Of a stretch of DNA of 30,875 nucleotides, positions 7,241 to 14,750 are shown in pieces. The translations under genes and the position numbers were made by a program. The DNA is from a virus, in the IMG/VR virus record IMGVR_UViG_3300030389_001511, positions 1-30,875 of that record; one strand, given 5' to 3'. Each line of letters begins with the position of its first letter. Position 1 is the stretch's first letter. The notes below the pieces were generated by a model. That model was not told the origin of the DNA. It ran no database searches and saw only the letters and a program-made list of their open reading frames with translations.

Positions 7241-7263
7241 CCCCGCCTAGTGCGGGGTTTTTT
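7241..7263 (+). terminator. Intrinsic terminator of the accessory/TIGR operon
   Basis: CCCCGC, a CTAGT loop, GCGGGG and six T: a perfect 6-bp GC stem with a U-tract, closing the + strand operon after the array. Confidence 0.92.
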
Positions 7264-7268
7264 ATGTC

Positions 7269-7297
7269 TTTACAAAGTCCAATCTTTCCGCTATTCT
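7269..7297 (+). promoter_or_regulatory. Candidate sigma70-type promoter for the replication operon (possibly leaderless)
   Basis: TTTACA (7269-7274), 17-bp spacer, TATTCT (7292-7297), directly after the terminator. The hexamers match the consensus 5/6 and 4/6. The expected start point would fall at about 7304, the A of the next gene's ATG, which lacks a ribosome binding site. A leaderless transcript is therefore inferred. Confidence 0.5.
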
Positions 7298-7303
7298 TCC
7301 TGG

Positions 7304-7630
7304 ATGGCTCTCACCCCCGAAAAGAAAGTTAAGAATAAAGTCGTGCAATTACTCAAGGAGCACGGCGTTTACTATTTCTTCCCTGCTAGTTACGGCATGG
7401 GGCGTAGTGGGGTGCCAGATGTAGTTTGTTGTTTTCACGGGCACTTCCTCGGCATAGAATGCAAGGCTGGTAAGAACAAAGCAACACCACTACAGCTCAG
7501 AGAGCTTGCTGCTATCAGAGAAGCAGAAGGCACCACTTTTATCATTAACGAAGAGAACGTAGGGGTACTCGCTGAGTACCTAAAAGAATATGCAGACCCT
7601 GACCATCGATTTCGAGACGTACTACACTAG
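7304..7630 (+). CDS. VRR-NUC domain nuclease
   Basis: A 108-residue stand-alone VRR-NUC protein, the normal size for the phage forms. The motifs are GRSGVPDVV (catalytic Asp) and GIECKAGKNKATPLQ (E-x-K), the PD-(D/E)xK core, followed by a conserved helix and the IINEENV strand. ATG 7304 (MALTPEKKVKNKVV) is chosen because the family starts here; frames extending upstream would run into the terminator. There is no Shine-Dalgarno sequence before the ATG. In phages these are structure-specific DNA nucleases beside helicases and polymerases, thought to act in replication or recombination intermediate processing. The 3' end overlaps the DNA polymerase start by 41 nt. Confidence 0.9.
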   Translation: MALTPEKKVKNKVVQLLKEHGVYYFFPASYGMGRSGVPDVVCCFHGHFLGIECKAGKNKATPLQLRELAAIREAEGTTFIINEENVGVLAEYLKEYADPDHRFRDVLH

Positions 7631-9440
7631 GCAGTATAGTCTAAGCAAACTCACCACCGAAGAATACATCCGCGATCCTCGCTTTGAGGTTATTGGTGTG
7701 GCCGTCAAAAAATCGGGGCAGGAACTATCATTGCGTAAAGCAAGCGAGCCATTGTGGTTTTCTGGTTCAAAAAAGCAAACTAAAAAATTTTTAGAGGGTT
7801 TCGATTGGGACAACTCTATCGCTATAGCTCACAATGCCATGTTCGACATGGCAATACTTAACTGGCATTTCGACATTAGGCCAGCAAAAATTGTAGATAC
7901 CCTGGGGATGGCGCGTGCTATACATACCCTAGAAGTAGGAGGGAGCCTAGCTGCCCTGGCAGAGCACTATAATTTAGGAGCCAAAGGCACTGAGGTGCAT
8001 GATGCCATAGACAAGAAACGACTAGATTTTTCAAAGACAGAACTAAAAGCCTACGGCGGGTATTGCGTGCAGGACGTTGAGCTTACCCATAAATTGTTTG
8101 GCGTGCTTAATAAAGGTTTCCCTCCTGTTGAGTTAGCTTTGATTGATTTAACAATACGCATGTTTAGCGAACCTGCACTACGGTTGGACGCGGATGTGCT
8201 ACGTGCACACCTTAATGATGTGGTTAGTAAAAAAGAAGAACTGCTAGCCAAGGTAAAACATGATAAGAAAAAGCTGACCAGTAACCCACAGTTTGCTGAA
8301 CTCCTCAAAGGTTATGGTGTCGAACCCCCTACTAAAATAAGTCCCACCACCGGCAACGAGACATTTGCCTTTGCCAAAAGTGACGAAGAATTCAAAAAAC
8401 TTCAGGAGCACGAGAACCAGGAGGTTCAGGCTATTGTAGCTGCTAGGCTAGGTGTAAGGTCTACCATCGAAGAAAAGCGCACCGAGAGGTTCATTGCGAT
8501 AAGCGAGCGCGGCGCTTTGCCTATACCCCTGCGCTATTATGCAGCACATACGGGACGGTGGGGCGGTGATGACAAGATTAATATGCAGAATCTACCGCGT
8601 GGCAGCAAATTAAAATACGCTATGTGCGCTCCAGACGGGTACAAGTTTGTGGACTGCGACCTGTCTCAGATAGAGGCACGGACATTGGCATGGCTAGCCG
8701 AAGCAACGAAGTTAGTAGAAGCGTTCGACAGAGGGGACGATGTATACAAGATAATGGCTGCGGCCATATACGAAAAGCCCGAAGAAGAGATAACAAAAGA
8801 TGAGAGGTTTGTTGGTAAAACTACGATACTAGGTGCAGGGTATGGTATGGGCGCTGTCAGGTTCAAAGCGCAATTGAAGAACTTTGGTGTAGAGCTAGAG
8901 CTAACAGAGTGCGAGCGAATCATACAGGTTTACAGAGAAACGTATCCCGATATACCTAGGTTGTGGAGCGATGCTAATAATGCACTGGACATAATTATGG
9001 ACAACAAAAGCTCTGAACTTGGGTACAACGACACCTTAAAAATAGATGGCAAGCGGGGCATATTGCTCCCCAATGGTTTGTACATTAAATACCCCAACTT
9101 ACGTAGGCAGACGGACGAAGAAACAAAAAGCACCGAGCTTGTGTACGACACCAGGAAGGGTAAAGCCATTATGGTTACTAGAATATATGGAGGTAAAGTT
9201 ATAGAAAATGTATGCCAGGCATTGGCACGAATCGTGATTGGGGAACAGTTGTTAAGGGTAGCAAAGGATTATAAAGTGGTAATGACCGTGCACGATGCCA
9301 TAGGATGCATAGTCCCTGAAGACGAAGTAGAACGGGGTATGCAAGCAGTAGAAAAAGCTATGCGAATACGGCCCAAATGGGCACCAGACCTGCCCCTCGA
9401 TTGTGAGGGAGGGTTTGGTGACTCCTACGGAGCCTGTTAG
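7590..9440 (+). CDS. DNA polymerase, family A, with 3'-5' exonuclease domain
   Basis: The 616-residue phage replicative polymerase. The exonuclease domain shows Exo I DFE (residues 7-9), Exo II HNAMFDM and Exo III YCVQD. The polymerase domain shows motif A DCDLSQIE (355-362), motif B RFVGKTTILGAGYG (Lys410, with Leu at the position equal to E. coli Phe762 and Tyr at 766), and motif C VHDAIG (568-570). Motif C has Ala where most family A enzymes have Glu (HDE). Length and order fit T7-like and marine phage enzymes without a 5' nuclease domain. It starts inside the VRR-NUC gene. Published work on viral PolA links Leu762 with slower, often temperate phages; that link is correlative. Confidence 0.95.
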   Translation: MQTLTIDFETYYTRQYSLSKLTTEEYIRDPRFEVIGVAVKKSGQELSLRKASEPLWFSGSKKQTKKFLEGFDWDNSIAIAHNAMFDMAILNWHFDIRPAKIVDTLGMARAIHTLEVGGSLAALAEHYNLGAKGTEVHDAIDKKRLDFSKTELKAYGGYCVQDVELTHKLFGVLNKGFPPVELALIDLTIRMFSEPALRLDADVLRAHLNDVVSKKEELLAKVKHDKKKLTSNPQFAELLKGYGVEPPTKISPTTGNETFAFAKSDEEFKKLQEHENQEVQAIVAARLGVRSTIEEKRTERFIAISERGALPIPLRYYAAHTGRWGGDDKINMQNLPRGSKLKYAMCAPDGYKFVDCDLSQIEARTLAWLAEATKLVEAFDRGDDVYKIMAAAIYEKPEEEITKDERFVGKTTILGAGYGMGAVRFKAQLKNFGVELELTECERIIQVYRETYPDIPRLWSDANNALDIIMDNKSSELGYNDTLKIDGKRGILLPNGLYIKYPNLRRQTDEETKSTELVYDTRKGKAIMVTRIYGGKVIENVCQALARIVIGEQLLRVAKDYKVVMTVHDAIGCIVPEDEVERGMQAVEKAMRIRPKWAPDLPLDCEGGFGDSYGAC

Positions 9441-9622
9441 CCCCAGCGGGCGGTGGGTTGGTTTTATCATTCTCCAGAAAACACCCGCAGTATATGACGT
9501 GGGAAAACTACTCCCCTTGCTCAGGTTTCCTGTCGATGGGCCTGAGATGGCGTTCTCCCCTACGTGCGTATGCCGGAGAAACCACGCTAAGGTTAGTCGT
9601 GCCCAATCCTTGAGGGGCACGC
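9441..9622 (+). ncRNA. Putative structured RNA between polymerase and the next ORF
   Basis: This non-coding gap is more GC-rich than its surroundings and holds five consecutive hairpins: GCGGG/CCCGC (9446-9488), GGGA/TCCC (9501-9515), TCAGG/CCTGA (9521-9545), TTCTCC/GGAGAA enclosing TACG-TG-CGTA (9553-9580), and CGTGCCC/GGGCACG (9598-9621). A weak overlapping frame exists but does not resemble a protein. It could be a small RNA or a 5' leader element controlling the downstream small ORFs. No Rfam family is recognised. Confidence 0.45.
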
Positions 9623-9639
9623 GCTGAATTGAGGTTGCT

Positions 9640-9765
9640 ATGAAAGTCAGACTAGAGTTGGATGAACACGAATTGGAAGAGATTATTAATCTTGTTAAAA
9701 GACTTACGGATACATTAGAAAGACTAGAAGAATTACTGTTGGACGATGATGTACAAGAATCTTGA
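9640..9765 (+). CDS. Small acidic helical protein, 41 residues
   Basis: MKVRLELDEHELEEIINLV begins a 41-residue frame with GAGG 5 nt upstream of the ATG. It is Leu/Glu-rich with heptad-like spacing, so a short coiled coil or an inhibitor-like helix is likely. The next ORF overlaps it by 20 nt. It is downstream of the putative structured RNA. The function is unknown. Confidence 0.6.
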   Translation: MKVRLELDEHELEEIINLVKRLTDTLERLEELLLDDDVQES

Positions 9766-9919
9766 TACGCAGTGTGACTGTGGCGAATTAATGCTAGAAG
9801 TCATAGGTTATACAGATGACGAGTCACCAAAAGCTAAAAGGGTAGGCTGGTACTGCGTAAACTGTGAAAAATTCACAAAAAGCATACTGCGAGAACAATT
9901 AGTGGAGGAGGAGGAGTAA
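9746..9919 (+). CDS. Small zinc-ribbon-like protein, 57 residues
   Basis: The frame starts at ATG 9746 (or 9749) inside the previous ORF and ends TAATG-coupled to the nuclease gene. QCDCGELML and WYCVNCEKF supply two Cys pairs (CxC and CxxC) about 30 residues apart, as in a zinc ribbon. An acidic Glu tail follows. Small zinc ribbons like this are common beside phage replication genes; the actual role is unknown. Confidence 0.65.
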   Translation: MMYKNLDTQCDCGELMLEVIGYTDDESPKAKRVGWYCVNCEKFTKSILREQLVEEEE

Positions 9920-10323
9920 TGTACGAGTATAAGGCTACCATAAAATATATAGTAGATGGGGACACTGTAGATGTGGATATTGATCTTGGTTTTGACATTT
10001 GGTTACGCGATCAGCGTATTCGCTTACATGGAATTGACACCCCCGAATGTAGGACACGGAATAAAAAGGAAAAGGCTCACGGATTACTCGCAAAGTCCTA
10101 TGTTGAAAAAGTCCTCAAGTTGGGAAAGGTTTATACGCTCAGAACAAAAGAGAAAGGAAAGTTTGGACGCTATCTGGGTGAAATCAAAGTTGGACGGACG
10201 ACCATCAATGCGTTACTCATTAAAGAACTTCTCGCCGTCCCCTACGCAGGACAAAGCAAGAAAGATATTGCCGTTAAACAAGAAGAGAATCGAATAGCAC
10301 TGATAGAACAAGGGAAACTGTAA
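9919..10323 (+). CDS. Staphylococcal-nuclease-like endonuclease (SNase/TNase)
   Basis: A 134-residue SNase-fold protein. IVDGDTVDVDIDLG gives the first acidic site (D13, D15), and RLHGIDTPE supplies R35, D40, T41 and E43, which fall at the same numbers as in the S. aureus enzyme. FGRYLG supplies the second catalytic arginine (R84, equal to R87). All catalytic residues are therefore present. There is no signal peptide, so it acts in the cytoplasm, probably on nucleic acids during host DNA breakdown or DNA processing. The start overlaps the preceding stop by one base (TAATG). Confidence 0.93.
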   Translation: MYEYKATIKYIVDGDTVDVDIDLGFDIWLRDQRIRLHGIDTPECRTRNKKEKAHGLLAKSYVEKVLKLGKVYTLRTKEKGKFGRYLGEIKVGRTTINALLIKELLAVPYAGQSKKDIAVKQEENRIALIEQGKL

Positions 10324-10511
10324 TGAGAAATAAACTAAAACCTATAGGGATGTTAATCTGGGACGATGAAGGCGGCCAAGGAGTGCTGCACATGGCAGAG
10401 GAGTTTGGTGATGAACCTGTTATCACTCAGCTAGATGCGATTAAAGATTGGACTGAGCTTCTCACTAAAATTTATAACGAAACTTTGCAAGACTACGAAA
10501 CGAGACACTAA
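10323..10511 (+). CDS. Hypothetical protein, 62 residues
   Basis: It starts in a TAATG overlap with the nuclease gene and ends 2 nt before the next start. It is acidic and mixed alpha/beta (GMLIWDDEGGQGVLHMAEEF), with no motif recognised. Its tight packing between two nuclease genes on the same strand supports it being real. Confidence 0.65.
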   Translation: MRNKLKPIGMLIWDDEGGQGVLHMAEEFGDEPVITQLDAIKDWTELLTKIYNETLQDYETRH

Positions 10512-10513
10512 TT

Positions 10514-11176
10514 GTGACGGCTTGGTCTTACAGCAGAGTGAATACTTTCAAGCAATGCCCTAAGAAGTATTATCACCTTAACGTCAAGAAGGATGTTAAA
10601 GATACGGGTAGTGCAGCGACCAGGTATGGTAACAAAGTACATAAGGCTGCTGAAAAATATATAAGGGACAATATCCCCCTGGCAAAAGAATATCAGTTCA
10701 TGCAGAGCACTCTGGATGCTTTTAACAAAATAAAAGGTGAGAAGCATTGTGAACTTAGGCTAGGAGTTGCTAAAGATGGTGGAGATTTTGCGGCTACAAA
10801 ATTCGGTGCTTCTGACGTTTGGTACAGAGGAATAGCCGATCTAGTAATACTAAACGACGAAAGAGCATTTATAGTAGATTACAAAACAAGTAAGAACGCT
10901 AACTATGCGGATACCAAGCAACTGGATTTGTTAGCAGGGGCAGTATTTATAAACTACCCCCAGGTAAAAAAGATAAAGTCTGCATTGTCTTTTGTAATCA
11001 GCAATCAGTTTATAACGAAAGAGCATACATCAGACCTATACAAATCTTACATAGGTGTATTTGACGAAGCTCTGGAACGGATAGAAGTAGCTGCTAACGA
11101 AGGTGTATGGAATCCGATAGACGGGCCTTTATGTGCGTTTTGTCCGGTTACTAGCTGCGAACATAATAGGAGGTAG
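10514..11176 (+). CDS. Cas4/RecB-like PD-(D/E)xK exonuclease with Fe-S cysteines
   Basis: A 220-residue PDDEXK_1 nuclease. It shows the family pattern SYSRVNTFKQCPKKYY (C15), H43, GIADLVI (D109), IVDYKTSK (D122, K124) and Q136. Three C-terminal cysteines, C207, C210 and C215, together with C15, form the four-Cys iron-sulfur set of Cas4/AddB-type nucleases. The start is GTG 10514. There is no CRISPR-Cas gene near it, and stand-alone Cas4-like proteins are common in phage replication modules, so recombination or end processing is the likely role. Confidence 0.9.
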   Translation: MTAWSYSRVNTFKQCPKKYYHLNVKKDVKDTGSAATRYGNKVHKAAEKYIRDNIPLAKEYQFMQSTLDAFNKIKGEKHCELRLGVAKDGGDFAATKFGASDVWYRGIADLVILNDERAFIVDYKTSKNANYADTKQLDLLAGAVFINYPQVKKIKSALSFVISNQFITKEHTSDLYKSYIGVFDEALERIEVAANEGVWNPIDGPLCAFCPVTSCEHNRR

Positions 11177-11178
11177 AA

Positions 11179-11472
11179 ATGCCAGCCAAAAAACGTAATT
11201 ACAAAAAAGAATATGCTAATTACCAAGGCACTGAAGAACAGAAAAAGAAACGTGCCAAGCGTAATGCTGCCAGACGCAAAGCCGAAAAAGCGGGCAAAGT
11301 TAGAAAGGGTGACGGCAAAGACGTGGCTCACAAAAAAGCTATGGATAAAGGCGGAAAGAACTCTGACGGCACTAGAGTAGAAAGTAAATCACGGAACCGA
11401 TCCTTCAAAAGAGATTCAAAAGGTAATTTAGTTTCAGAGACTAGCAAACGCGAGCGAAAGAAAAAGAAGTGA
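11179..11472 (+). CDS. Very basic HNH-like small protein
   Basis: A 97-residue, Lys/Arg-rich protein with GGAGG ribosome binding site 5 nt before the ATG. GDGKDVAHKKAMDKGGKNSDGTRV followed by NRS resembles the DVxH...GG.N...N core of small phage HNH-type proteins, with H51 and N73 in the expected order, but it lacks zinc cysteines. It may be an HNH nuclease or simply a DNA-binding basic protein. Its end overlaps the helicase start by 4 nt. Confidence 0.6.
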   Translation: MPAKKRNYKKEYANYQGTEEQKKKRAKRNAARRKAEKAGKVRKGDGKDVAHKKAMDKGGKNSDGTRVESKSRNRSFKRDSKGNLVSETSKRERKKKK

Positions 11473-13022
11473 AGATAATAAACGACAGAGCGATAGTGCT
11501 TAAAACTAAACGTCCTCATTTAATTACGGAGCAAGTAAGTAATTACAAAATACTAGAGGAGGAGAAAGGCGTTTATAAGATAGCCGTGCCTTGGAGTTTA
11601 CATGTATCTCAAGTGTTAGCCAGTCTAAAAGTAAAAGACGTATCGTCTCCTATGATAAGAGACTATGAGTACACAGGTAGATATACACCCTTTGAACATC
11701 AGAAAGATACCGCTCATTTTTTAACACTACATAAAAAAGGTTTTTGTTTTAACGAACAAGGTACCGGAAAGACAGCATCTGTTATATGGGCAGCCGACTA
11801 TCTTATGCAACAGGGACTGGTAAACCGTGTGTTGGTTATATGCCCTTTGTCTATTATGCAATCAGCATGGCAAGAAGATTTGTTTAAATTTGCAATGCAT
11901 CGTAGTTGCTCCGTGGCGCACGGCACATCTGACAGACGTAAAAGAATACTAGAAGCAGGGTCGGAGTTTGTAATCATAAACTTTGACGGTGTGGCTGTAA
12001 TCAAAGACGAGATTATCAATGGTGGCTTTGACATGATTGTCGTTGACGAGGCTAATGCTTACAAAAACGCACAGACAAACAGATGGAAAACCTTACGAGA
12101 TATAACGGCTGACGTGCCCTGGGTGTGGATGCTTACAGGCACTCCAGCAGCACAATCACCTGTGGACGCATTTGGCTTGGCAAAGCTAGTTAACCCTGAC
12201 GGAGTGCCTAAATACTTCGGGCAGTTCAGAGATAAGGTTATGCACAAAGTAACGCAGTATACGTGGCGACCTAAAGAAGACGCAGACAAAATAGTGCATG
12301 AGGCACTGCAACCTGCCATTCGTTTTGAAAAAGATAAATGTTTAGACCTACCTTCTGTAACTCACGTAGAACGTGAGGCTCCGTTAACTAAACAGCAAAG
12401 AGCTTATTACAAGCTGTTAAAAGATCGCATGATGATGGAAGCGGATGGTGAGCAGGTTACATCAGTAAACGCTGCTACTAATTTAAACAAGCTGCTGCAA
12501 ATATCTGGCGGCGCAGTGTACTCTGATGAAAAAGAAGTCATAGAGTTTGATGTAAAGAATCGCTTGCGTGTGGTAAAAGAAGTTATTGAGGAAGCGTCAA
12601 ACAAAGTCCTGGTGTTTGTACCATTTACACATACCATAGAATTATTAAAAGACTTTCTTACCACTAGTAAAATATCTTGTAACGTTATATCTGGTAAAGT
12701 AACAGTTAATAAACGCAGTAAAATCATTAAAGACTTTCAAGAAACTAATACACCTCAAGTATTAATCATTCAGCCCCAGGCCGCATCACACGGACTAACA
12801 TTAACCGCTGCTAACACTGTAGTATGGTACGCTCCTGTTACTAGTGTAGAAACATACTTACAAGCAAATGCTCGTATTGATAGACCTGGACAACACAACC
12901 CCATGACTATTGTGCATATACGCGGCAGTGAAGTAGAGACTAGGTTATACAATATGTTGCGTTACAACATTCATCATCACCACAAGATAGTCGATTTGTA
13001 TAAACAAGAATTAAATACTTGA
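11469..13022 (+). CDS. SNF2-type DEAD/H helicase
   Basis: A 517-residue superfamily 2 ATPase with both RecA lobes: Walker A NEQGTGKTA (about residue 94), motif II VVDEANAYKN (about 190), motif III LTGTPAAQSP, and the C-terminal motifs QAASHGLTLTAA and QANARIDRPGQ (about 468, motif VI). This is the SNF2-like set often found in phage replication operons, where it probably unwinds or remodels DNA. The start is GTG 11469 in a 4-nt overlap with the upstream gene. Its stop overlaps a candidate promoter's -35 element. Confidence 0.92.
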   Translation: MKIINDRAIVLKTKRPHLITEQVSNYKILEEEKGVYKIAVPWSLHVSQVLASLKVKDVSSPMIRDYEYTGRYTPFEHQKDTAHFLTLHKKGFCFNEQGTGKTASVIWAADYLMQQGLVNRVLVICPLSIMQSAWQEDLFKFAMHRSCSVAHGTSDRRKRILEAGSEFVIINFDGVAVIKDEIINGGFDMIVVDEANAYKNAQTNRWKTLRDITADVPWVWMLTGTPAAQSPVDAFGLAKLVNPDGVPKYFGQFRDKVMHKVTQYTWRPKEDADKIVHEALQPAIRFEKDKCLDLPSVTHVEREAPLTKQQRAYYKLLKDRMMMEADGEQVTSVNAATNLNKLLQISGGAVYSDEKEVIEFDVKNRLRVVKEVIEEASNKVLVFVPFTHTIELLKDFLTTSKISCNVISGKVTVNKRSKIIKDFQETNTPQVLIIQPQAASHGLTLTAANTVVWYAPVTSVETYLQANARIDRPGQHNPMTIVHIRGSEVETRLYNMLRYNIHHHHKIVDLYKQELNT

Positions 13023-13046
13023 CACTGTAAAGAACGTTGTTAAACT
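13019..13046 (+). promoter_or_regulatory. Candidate sigma70-type promoter
   Basis: A perfect TTGACA (13019-13024), 16-bp spacer and TAAACT (13041-13046), in the only real gap of this operon. Transcription would start near 13053, about 20 nt ahead of the strong AAGGAGG ribosome binding site of the next gene. Confidence 0.5.
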
Positions 13047-13074
13047 ACTTCTCCCATTTAATTAAGGAGGAGTA

Positions 13075-13461
13075 ATGAAAGACACACCAGACAGATTAGC
13101 TCTCGCATACATTAGAATGCGTGACGCAATCAAAGAAAAAGAAGAGGAGATTAAAGGACTAAAAGCAAAGCAAGAAAAAATTAACGCTAAGTTCTTAGCT
13201 CTTTGCGAAGAACAAAACATAGATAGTTTGAGAACGCCTGCTGGCACCATTACACGTAGAGTGCATACAAGTTTCTGGACAAGTGACTGGGACAAGATGC
13301 ACGAGTTTATTGGAGAACATAAGGCTTTCCATTTGTTAGAAAGACGAATATCTAACAAGAGTATGGCAGAGTTTTTGGAAGCCAATCCAGACGTAGCACC
13401 TCCTGGCTTACAAGCCAATCGTAAGTATGTTGTATCCGTGCGTAAGCCGCCAAAGAAGTGA
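13075..13461 (+). CDS. Conserved phage hypothetical protein with N-terminal coiled coil
   Basis: 128 residues, with ATG 13075 behind AAGGAGG (13064-13070). Residues 15-45 form a charged coiled coil (AIKEKEEEIKGLKAKQEKI). The rest has TPAGTITRR, a Trp-rich turn and a VAPPGLQANRKYVVSVRKP ending. I recognise this shape from other phage genomes next to SSB genes, without a known function. It overlaps the SSB-like gene by 4 nt, so coupled expression is likely. Confidence 0.75.
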   Translation: MKDTPDRLALAYIRMRDAIKEKEEEIKGLKAKQEKINAKFLALCEEQNIDSLRTPAGTITRRVHTSFWTSDWDKMHEFIGEHKAFHLLERRISNKSMAEFLEANPDVAPPGLQANRKYVVSVRKPPKK

Positions 13462-14750
13462 AAAGGCTTAAAGTACGCGAAGGGTGCTTTGTGCACCCTG
13501 ATACTTACGAGCCGTTGACAGCGATTCAATGTGTGATAGCAGACAGCGGTGCTTTATCAAGAAACTATTATGAAGATAACAGACTGACTTGTTGGTCTTT
13601 TGATTGTAACTTTCCTGACCCTGGGGTGCCTACCGATAGTAAACAGGCTAACCGTTGTTTGGATTGTGCAAGAAGTATTAAAACAGGATTCGGTAGTGCG
13701 GCTTGCAAATTCTTTACTAAGATTAAAGTTGCACTTATCGACAAAGAATCTATCTACGAGCTTAGACTTAACGCATTGAGTTTGTTCTCGAAGGCAGATA
13801 ACAGGATGACTCTGTATAAATACATGGAGCATCTTGCTAGTAACAACGAACATGTAAATAGTGTTCTTACCGAGATGTATCTGGCCCCTCACGGGAACTT
13901 CCACAAGATATATTTCAGACCAGTTCGACCTCTCTTGGAGGAAGAATTTGCAGATGTAAACCAGCTTCTTGAAGCTGCCAATAAACAAGATAAGGAGCCT
14001 TATATGGCTAATGAGTATTTTATAAAAAATGTGAAGGCTATTTACCCTCACTTAGATCAAACCTATAAATTTTCTACTGCGGCACAGCGAAGCGTGCCAT
14101 GTCCTCCTACTGACGGTGGTGCTGCTTATGACTTGCACTTTGAGATGACTGGGGAGCAGGCTAAAGATTTAGGGCAGGCTATATTTAAAGCATATAAAGC
14201 AGAGTGCAAAGAAGGTTGGGCTAACAAGCCTAAGAACCCTTTTAAGTCACTCGGTGAAGATTATCCTTCAGAAGAGGGTAATAAAGTAGCTAAAGCAAAG
14301 CTATCCGGCGTGCTTGGTGGGGAAACTATGGCACCGCCTATTTTAATAGATGCAAAGAAAAATCCGTTACCTCCTGGGTTCAAGCTAACTACTGGTAGCA
14401 TTGTTAATTTACTTTTCTCTTTGTCCCCCTACGGTTTTCACGGTGGACACGGAGTCACCTTACGGCTTCGTCAAGTGCAGGTTATCAAGTACATCCCGTA
14501 TGTGCCTCCGGCTGCTCAACAGTTTGAGGAGGAAGAGGGGTTTGTGTATGACGGCGCTACTGCTACTACGGCTCCTGCAAAGGCAGAAAGTAAAGTAGTA
14601 GATATAGAAGAGGCTATGTTTGAAGAAGTAGACGATGAAGAAGCAGAAGAGATAGTAGAACCTGTCAAACGTAAAAGGAAGCAAGAAGCTCCTGCTGAAG
14701 ATGAGGATGATATTGAAGATATCATTGCTGAGTGGGGTACTGAGAGCTAA
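13458..14750 (+). CDS. Phage ssDNA-binding-like protein with zinc-like N-terminus and acidic tail
   Basis: A 430-residue protein starting at GTG 13458. The N-terminal 90 residues carry spaced cysteines (C45, C50, C67, C70, C83) in LTCWSFDC...RCLDCARS...AACKF, a pattern seen in phage single-strand binding proteins. The C-terminal half has LLFSLSPYGFHGGHGVTLRLRQVQVIKY, the DUF2815/gp2.5-like OB-fold end. The last 70 residues are strongly acidic, as in SSBs that recruit replication partners through the tail. It lies between helicase and primase genes. The SSB call rests on this combination, not on a certain family match. Confidence 0.75.
   Translation: MKRLKVREGCFVHPDTYEPLTAIQCVIADSGALSRNYYEDNRLTCWSFDCNFPDPGVPTDSKQANRCLDCARSIKTGFGSAACKFFTKIKVALIDKESIYELRLNALSLFSKADNRMTLYKYMEHLASNNEHVNSVLTEMYLAPHGNFHKIYFRPVRPLLEEEFADVNQLLEAANKQDKEPYMANEYFIKNVKAIYPHLDQTYKFSTAAQRSVPCPPTDGGAAYDLHFEMTGEQAKDLGQAIFKAYKAECKEGWANKPKNPFKSLGEDYPSEEGNKVAKAKLSGVLGGETMAPPILIDAKKNPLPPGFKLTTGSIVNLLFSLSPYGFHGGHGVTLRLRQVQVIKYIPYVPPAAQQFEEEEGFVYDGATATTAPAKAESKVVDIEEAMFEEVDDEEAEEIVEPVKRKRKQEAPAEDEDDIEDIIAEWGTES

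Noticed and set aside
9403-9627. 74-residue + strand frame and 122-residue - strand frame around 9250-9627
   Set aside because: Both start inside the polymerase gene without a ribosome binding site and have Pro/Arg-rich, non-protein-like composition; the stacked hairpins explain the region better.
9819-9831. 13-nt identity with array positions 6618-6630 (edge repeat plus four spacer bases)
   Set aside because: It lies inside the small zinc-ribbon ORF, is a single copy without neighbouring repeats, and is within what chance could give; the match also covers the repeat, which a real target should not.
10514-11176. The Cas4-like gene as a sign of CRISPR adaptation
   Set aside because: No cas1 or cas2 and no CRISPR repeat are present; stand-alone Cas4-like nucleases are ordinary phage replication genes.
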